Source: Astrothelium macrocarpum
Lineage: Eukaryota; Ascomycota; Dothideomycetes; Trypetheliales; Trypetheliaceae
Assembly (NCBI GenBank): GCA_021030915.1
Contig: JAGEMR010000185.1
Span: forward strand, 1 to 47,262
DNA length: 47,262 bases
Direction of reading: 5' to 3'
Position numbers and translations under genes: made by a program
Notes under the pieces: model-generated
What the model was told of the DNA's origin: nothing
What the model saw: the letters and a program-made list of their open reading frames with translations, nothing else
Databases searched by the model: none
Shown here: one piece after another, positions 40,647-47,262 of the stretch
Position numbering within the stretch: position 1 is the first letter of the stretch
Layout of the letters: every line of letters begins with the position of its first letter

Positions 40647-43214
40647 TAAGGGCGCGTTCCGGGTCGAAAAAAAAGGTTAGCAATTTGGTATCTGCTACTA
40701 TGAGAGCGTAGACGCGAAGTACGGCGTCCTCAAAACCCGGGATAGGGCAATAACAAGCATCAGAATAAGAGGTAAGGAGGCAAAAGCGAAGGTGGAAGTG
40801 AAGTTGGGGTCTGAAAAAGTGAGCCTGAAATCTAAGAAAGTGAAAGTGGATCCCTTGGTAGTGAGGAATATACCACGTGCCGCCTTATCTACGCGCTAGC
40901 CGCTGTCGGTAATAAACTGAGAATGGGTTGGTTATGAGGTGTAAGATGTGAGCCAGATCTTGTTCAGAATGAATGGAGAGAGTGAGTTCCTCTTCGTACA
41001 TACCCGCCATCTCAAGGATGTTCTATTTTGGACCACGGCTTCCCATGACGCTTCTCGATTGTAATTGCAACCTTCCTTCCTTCATTAGATATATGAAAAC
41101 CTTCGCGCTTGCTTATACACCTAATCATGATAAAGCTAGGTTTGTAGTCTTTCTCAGAGCGCGAATGAGATTGGCCCACCCACGTCATCGGTTTGACACT
41201 CGTTCTATAATCATTGTTGTCATCCGGGTCATGAGCAACAGTGCCGACCTACCCGGTCTGGCTAGGTTAGGGTCATCCATTTATGTGCCTGCCAAGCCGA
41301 ATGAGGTTCAGTTTCGTTTCTGTGTCGATAATGAAGACGTAGTTCTCGTCCTTCCCTCGCAAGGCGATCTCGGTGAGGACTCAGGGGTGGCACTCTGTGG
41401 TGTGTCAATTCGTTCGCCATCATATCGGGTAAGTTTGACAGTGTGCCGCGGCTACACTCTGCTACGTCCCATATCTCCATATGTGTCGTATAATGACTCG
41501 GGTATGGGGTGCACCCCTGACTGTGAGCCACGGCGACTCTTCGTCTAAGATCGAGTTCGCGCTATTGATAGCGGACTTCACAACGAAGTTGCACAACCCG
41601 CCAGCCACAGCTGTTTTCTAGAATGAAGCCAGATCCCCAGATCTCTACCCTCTTCCTAGGAATACAAGTCCCGGCTCACTCGCCTTCGTCTTGTTAAACG
41701 GGAGCCAGTACATGGGCACATCACTCAGCCGGGTCTTGATATATCTGCGAGGGCAGCCCTAGTCGCGAACGGGGACGTAACCAGGTTTTAAGTCTCGAGT
41801 GATCATATAAGTCCAGTTCCAAACATCTCGATCATGGATATGTCGCAAGTCGTATTCGAGGCCCTACATGGCTTGCAAGCAAGATTGTGAGTTATGGTGA
41901 CTTGGCAAGTCTCGAATTGACTTCGATCTATAAAAAGAAGACTGACTAAACCTTCTCGTCGCACAATATCTTGACAATCCTACTCAAGGAGAGTATGGGG
42001 GTTGCTAGAGAAAGTGGAAACATCTTGACGGACCATAGGAAGATAAAACACAAGTACTATAGGCTTACATAGTATTAGAGAAGCCATATTTGGTCCCTCG
42101 TCGTACCCGCCTAGACTTGAGGATGAGTAGTATGAGTGTTGTGTGATTATTATGAGCGGGGTGTTGAAGGTTGATAAAGCGTCCACACTAACCTTCACGG
42201 ATGGTAGCTTCGGCGCACGGCCCTGCACACCCGTCTCTGGACCCAGTAATGGACGGGTAGTTGCAGATAGCCTGAACTACTCTCACCTGTTCAATAGAGC
42301 TCGAAGTTGAGTCTCATCATGCACACCTAGAAACAATCGATTCGCAAGTTCCCTGTAATTGGAATTGAGCTTTCAAAATCCACTGGACCCATCCATGTCA
42401 GTAAATGCTAGTGATGCGGGCGGGTCCGTAAGGTAAGCACCGACCGCATTTGAAATCCCTTCCGTCGCGACCTGCACCCTTTCATCCCATCACTCTCAGC
42501 TGCCATGAAATGATTTGTGCACAACTTTCAACGCGCCTTTGATCGATGAGTTCCCTTCATGCCTCCAGAATCGAGTGAAAGCAGTCTCAATGGCATTCAA
42601 TTGGTCCTCAAACAATGTTGCCACAGCCTCTCGGCTTCCACCTTGGCTGGTTAACAAAATCAAACCATTGTATCAAAGACAGACTCTACCAAATGAAAAA
42701 TCTCAGCTGGATCATGACAGGGCATTGGTTGATCGTGATAATGTTCTTCAGGCTTTCTGATAGCCAGAATGCTTTCGTTGAGCCTCAGCCTTGTGCAGCC
42801 TCGAGGGGATCTCTGAAGTAGGATAAGACGAGGGAATTTTACAGTTAGTACTGTGATGACTTTTGTAGCAAAGAGTAATTTCATGTCTTGTGTCTCGTCT
42901 AAGGGAGATCTTGAAAGTGCTAGAATAAGTCTTAGGAATGTCGAAAACAAAAGCAACCACGGATGCAATAACAGCGGAATGGATCAAAAAGCCTATGATC
43001 CGGGTTAGTCATCTAATTTCAACCGACTCATCTTCTTCTAGCCCAGTCTCATCCATGAGCAAGTCTCATCTATGAGCAAGTCTCAAGATAAACACGCTGC
43101 CGAAGCCCACTGCTTTAGGAGATCATCACTATTCTGGGATGTTACCCAGCTCTCAACCCGATTCACGCTACCGAAGCACATTCGCTTCAGCAAATAACCA
43201 CCACCATAAGACAA
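40647..43214. other. Intergenic, no gene recognised
   Basis: About 2.6 kb. The ORF 40973..41548 (plus, 191 codons) is the longest; its composition is mixed and I cannot support it as a gene. A 17-nt tandem (TCTCATCTATGAGCAAG and variants) occurs at about 43048..43086. No RNA gene or element was recognised. Confidence 0.5.
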
Positions 43215-44928
43215 CTATCCGGCTCTCAAACCAATTCGCGTCTTCATCCTCCTCACCAGCTCCTTCGCCATCGCCTTCCTCGTCGCCTCCGTCCGTCCAG
43301 CCGCATCCTTATTCTCCGCCGCCCTCCGCAGCAAATAATTCAAACAATCCCTCATGCTCCCCCACGTCGTGCACTTATACACCTTCGGCACGTCAAACCT
43401 CGCCGCCTCACCCTTCGCGCGCGCCTCCGTTGCCGTCTTCGCCGCCTGCACGAGCTCGCACGAGATCTCGTCCGCCATCCCCTGCAGCTGGGCATAACAC
43501 AAGTCAGGGAGCGCGTCGCGCGGGTTGAGAGACAACTGGACGTTGCGCAGCTTCTGGGCTTTGCGGATGGAGTCGGCATTGTGCGTCGCGAGGACGACGG
43601 CGATGTGGGGGAAGGACGCGAGCGTGGATTCGACGGGCTGCAGGATGCCGCCGTATTGGCGCTTGAGGAGATTGGCGACGAGCGCGTCGTAAGCACCGTC
43701 CGTGTCGGCTTTGGTGGGCTGCAGGAGGTGCTTGTCTTCGGAAAGAAGATAGGCGCCACGGACGAGCTTCACCCCGAGAGTGTATTCGTGCTCTTTGGCG
43801 TCCGCGAGGTGAGATGAAAGGAGGGTGGGCATCATACCCAAGTAGGCTTGGTAGGTGTTATAGAGTACAGGCCTCTTAGATGGACGACCCGCTGTGTGAG
43901 CATTATACGTGCGTTGAAGATTGAGCGACCATGCGTGAACGCCCGGAAGGGCATCCGACTCTTCGGCGGCTGGAAGTAGGGAGACATTTTTTGCTGCCGC
44001 AGCATCGCAGACTTGGTGCATTGCTGAGTCCATAGAAGGCGAAGGAAGTTCCTGCTCCTTGAGCAATTGCAATGCCTTGCTACCAAGTCCTGACCATCTA
44101 ATAGACCGTAAGTAACAGTTTTGATTTTTTCAAATTCTAGTGAAAAATCACGGCGATTGGAAATACTTACTTTAGACCAACGAAACTCCCGGGATTGGCC
44201 ATTTCAACTGTCTCCAAGAGTCCTTTTCTCCATTTCTCAACAGCCGCTTCAGCATCTTCCTCTTCGCCTTCGAGCACTTCAAGTGCATACTCGAGTATCA
44301 CATCGGCATATCCACAAGCTCGCATTTGCTGCATGGTCTTCTCAACTTCAGGCTTTGCATCGCCAACGCAGAATTGCTTGTAGAACGTCTGCCTCAGTAG
44401 AGCGCGGATAACAGGATTTCGATCTACGTTAAGCAGATAAGACTTGGATTTGAGCATACGTGTGAGAAGTTTGGTTGAGAAGTTCATCAGTCTGGGAGAT
44501 GAGGATATAGTAGTGATCAAAAGAGTGCGAAAGACGCTAGATAAAGGTAGAATTGACAAGGGGGCTTCTTTATAGGCCGATGCTAGAGGTTTGCGGGCTT
44601 GATTCGGATGTTGATCTATGGGACCAGGATTCTTAATCCGCGGCCTGCGAATCTGGTTCGCATGTTGATCTATGGGAGTAGGATTCTTGTATGGCGCTGT
44701 TGCCTGAGGTTTGTGGACTTGAATGGGTTCTTGATCTATAGGAGTAGGGTACTTGTATGACGATCCTCGAGGTTTGCGAGCTTGATCTGGATGAGCGTCT
44801 ATGGGGGGAGGTTTGCCCGTCGACTTGTTCCTCTGGCGCTGACTAGATTGAATGCTCTGGATTTGATAGATATTGCAGAGCCACTTATCCGACTGCACAC
44901 GTCCTCTCAGCTGGCGAATGGACTGCAT
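43215..44928 (-). CDS. PUT1: Mitochondrial proline dehydrogenase
   Basis: Exons are 44928-44171 and 44097-43215 (intron 73 nt, GTAAGT...TATTAG), 546 residues. The enzyme oxidises proline to pyrroline-5-carboxylate with FAD at the inner mitochondrial membrane, the first step of proline use as a nitrogen source. ATG 44928 opens a basic, acid-free leader (MQSIRQLRGRVQSDKW) typical of mitochondrial import. Residues 40-121 are four tandem repeats containing PIDQHPNQARKP-like cores, not usual in the family. The conserved part starts at about 122 (APLSILPLSSVFRTLLITT) and includes LLNVDRNPVIRALLR, TFYKQFCVG, LGVKLVRGAYL, VVLATHNADSI, CYAQLQGMAD and the C-terminal YLLRRAAENKDA helix that binds substrate in this family. 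It ends TAG. No binding site for a proline regulator was identified. Confidence 0.93.
44566..44811 (-). repeat. In-frame tandem repeat in the proline dehydrogenase N-terminal region
   Basis: Four units of about 18-22 codons each start with P-(P/T/G)-PID and contain a His/Gln-rich middle and a basic RKP/HKP/RRP end: PPPIDAHPDQARKP, PTPIDQEPIQVHKP, PTPIDQHANQIRRP and PGPIDQHPNQARKP. Length differs between units (18 to 22), so the array has diverged. Confidence 0.85.
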
Positions 44929-45340
44929 CTTTGTTGGTCGACAACTGGGGTCGCTTGAAGCTGGCAAAGATTGTCAGAAGTGCGCAGTCTTCTGGTTTAT
45001 GATCTGGAGAAGAGAAAAGTGAAGCTCATCGAAATTACTCAATCGGTCGACCATCACAACAGCCACAGATTGTGTAACGACGCGGCTATTTGCGGTTGGT
45101 CATCACGAATGGTCCAGCGTGGGGGTTTTGTCGAGAGGGGCATCGACTATCCGCTGGCCGGTTAGGATTCGCGCTTGGGTCGAAAGCAGGAAGGATAGGA
45201 GTGTGGATCACGTTTCGCACGGTCCACCACTTTGCACACTGAATTTTGAGTCCACTCCACGAATTCGTATACGAATTACTCCACCAATATGAAGCCGATT
45301 GATTTAGCAATTGAAGCAGCGAATGCGCAGAAGCAGTCTA
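44929..45340. other. Proline dehydrogenase promoter side and boundary to the AT-rich block
   Basis: No gene seen. A perfect 16-nt palindrome AATTCGTATACGAATT lies at 45262..45277. Base composition changes from balanced to strongly AT-rich within about 100 bp after it. Confidence 0.45.
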
Positions 45341-47262
45341 ATTACATTCAGATAGTAAAATTTTATGGAATTCAGCGTATAACGTTATCACGTCGTCATA
45401 GAAGAATCAATAAATCTCATATTAAAACGGCCCATGAAATCTAGGTCAAATTTTTATAACATCAAAAAAATATATTAATTTTGTGGATTAATATATTTAT
45501 ATATCGTGGGATTCCATTCATTATTTGAATGATTCGAAATTTTATTATCAATATTGTTAAAAAAAAGATTAAAATAAAATAAATAAATCGTTTTATAAAA
45601 CGTCATTGATTGTAATTGAAATCAGCCTTTTTTACCATTTTTAATATCATTTGAAAATGAATAAATAATTATATTAATTTTTAATTATATTTTGAATTAA
45701 TATGAATTATTAAATTACGTTATTTTATTATTAATATTTTATTAGATTTTTTTTAAAATTACCGAATATAATATCTTATTATATAATACGTATAATATAA
45801 ACGAAAAAGATTTTGTTATAAATTAAATAATAAAATACCGCCGTATATTCAATAGAATAATTTATAAATAAGACTTTTTTTAAAAAATAGATCAGAATGA
45901 TTCACGTTTATAGATTATTATTCTTATTTCGATTTTTATAAATGGTGAAATTTTATTTCCAATATTTATTTATAATATTTAATTAAATGTTATACAAAAT
46001 TCATAAATTTAATATATGAATTTCATTATTCATAAATACAATTTTATATTATTTAAAATAGATTAAATAAATAATCAGATTGGATTAATTTGATTAAAAG
46101 AAATATTCAATAAAAATATTAAAAATAAAATTAATAATAATTTAAAATAATAAATATTTATTATAAATGATTATAAATTTTATTTTATTTAAAATTTTTT
46201 AATTATTATTTTAATTAATAAATTATAATAATTATTTATTCTTTTTATTCGATTTATCAATTTTAATTATCAAATATGAATTTATTTAGATTATTAATTG
46301 AATATTATAATATCGAATTAGATATTTAATTTTAATATATATAAGATTTATTTTTATTAAATAAAATTAATTTTTTTTTATTATTTTGGATAATGTATTA
46401 AAAAATATTTATAATTAAAAATATTATAAATAAATGATTTAAAATAGAATTTTAGCCATTTAATTCATTTATTATATTCAATCAAATTCGTATTTAATAT
46501 ATTGAAAAATATTTAGATCAATTTTTCAATTTAAAATCTTCAATTATGGTTATTATAAAATATTAAAGATAAATTCGTAAATAATTCAATATCAGATTAA
46601 TATTTTCGGAATATAAAAAGATTGATAAATTTGAAATTTTTATATTTCAGTAAAATATGAATATCCATTTTTTTAAAATAGAAAATTCGAATTTTAAAAA
46701 GATAATTCGAATTCAGAAATAATGACCGAATATACGAAAATAACTGAAGATATCTTTTCAATATTATGAAATAATAATATTCAGTTCTAATAAATTTACA
46801 TTCGTTTGTAAATTATAATAGAAGAAGAAGGAGACTGAAATAATTGAAAAATAATAAAAGGAAATTCAAAAGGTATAAAAAAAGACTGATAAATAAATTG
46901 AAATTGAATGAAAGGTATAACGAAAACGCGACTGAGAGAAAATTCAGAAATAATGAAAGATTGAACGAATTATTAAGGAATAATAAAAATAGGAGATTAT
47001 TGAATAGCGAATAACGAATAAATAGTTTAAAGATGAATCACAACGAAAATAGCGAAAATAATAGAAATAACGAAAAATGTTAAATAATATTTAAAATATT
47101 GTAATAATGAATACGAAGAATTCAAATGAAACGCAAACGAATTTTTATTTAAATCGTTCAGAATATCAAATATAAATTCCATTATATTTCAAAAATTAAA
47201 TTTAATGGCTTATTTGACGCGTATGAATTAATATTATTGAATCCATTTGATTTCATTTTATT
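45341..47262. other. AT-rich, gene-free block (RIP-type isochore)
   Basis: From about 45340 to the window end the sequence is overwhelmingly A/T (by eye roughly 85-90% in most lines) with a sharp left border. There is no ORF of note on either strand. G and C that remain sit mostly in TpC, GpA and CpG contexts, while GpC and GpG are nearly absent. This is what RIP leaves in old transposon sequence of ascomycetes; centromere-flanking or subtelomeric location would look similar. No telomere repeat is present. Confidence 0.7.

Noticed and set aside
40973..41548. 191-codon plus-strand ORF
   Set aside because: Mixed composition without domain, signal peptide or splice context; may be a gene but I cannot support it.
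43139..43817. ORFs antisense to proline dehydrogenase exon 2
   Set aside because: Shadows of the GC-biased third codon positions of a well-supported enzyme gene.
45341..47262. Possible mitochondrial DNA insertion
   Set aside because: Composition would allow it, but there is no ORF, rRNA or tRNA of mitochondrial type, and a RIP-type relic explains it better; not fully excluded.

Overview
The window reads as nuclear DNA of a filamentous ascomycete (Pezizomycotina). The reasons are genes with short GT-AG introns (about 39-160 nt, often with CTAAT or CTGAC branch points), a heterokaryon-incompatibility (HET) gene, a fungal DUF7492 secreted protein, an RPD3 deacetylase with a long fungal-type tail, and an AT-rich block at the right end of the kind left by repeat-induced point mutation (RIP). 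Genus and class cannot be assigned from sequence alone. Exon joins were worked out by hand from splice sites, reading phase and protein continuity.

Left part (1-12.3 kb): the 3' end of a rhodopsin/PTH11-like membrane protein gene; a secreted LPMO-like DUF7492 protein; an APH-fold phosphotransferase-like gene; a 215-aa fungal protein of unknown function; then a head-to-head pair of conserved genes, the class I histone deacetylase RPD3 (minus strand) and the proteasome lid deubiquitinase RPN11 (plus strand), sharing a 394-bp intergenic region.

Middle (12.8-29.4 kb): a 22-nt pyrimidine minisatellite, a decayed coding region, a HET-domain gene, and a group of three Myb/SANT-type genes (20.3-21.9, 24.6-25.7 and 28.3-29.4 kb) separated by long gene-poor, partly GC-rich spacers. 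The first Myb gene has an apparent reading-frame break near its 5' end. The third has an intron-containing leader with small ORFs.

Right part (29.4-47.3 kb): a histidine acid phosphatase; two tail-to-tail genes, a small zinc-ribbon protein and a zinc-ribbon/APH-kinase fusion; a large gene of unknown function whose frame is interrupted by two TAA codons; mitochondrial proline dehydrogenase with an unusual tandem repeat in its N-terminal region; and finally about 1.9 kb of extremely AT-rich sequence without genes.

How the genes relate: RPD3 (chromatin) and RPN11 (proteasome) are housekeeping neighbours likely sharing control sequence. The rest is accessory: secretion and cell-surface functions (DUF7492, acid phosphatase), self/non-self recognition (HET), transcription factors (Myb group) and kinase-like enzymes. 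Three reading frames are broken at TAA codons that are each one CpA-to-TpA change from CAA, which together with the AT-rich terminus suggests past or ongoing RIP-like mutation. No bacterial-type operon, CRISPR array, rRNA or tRNA gene was seen.
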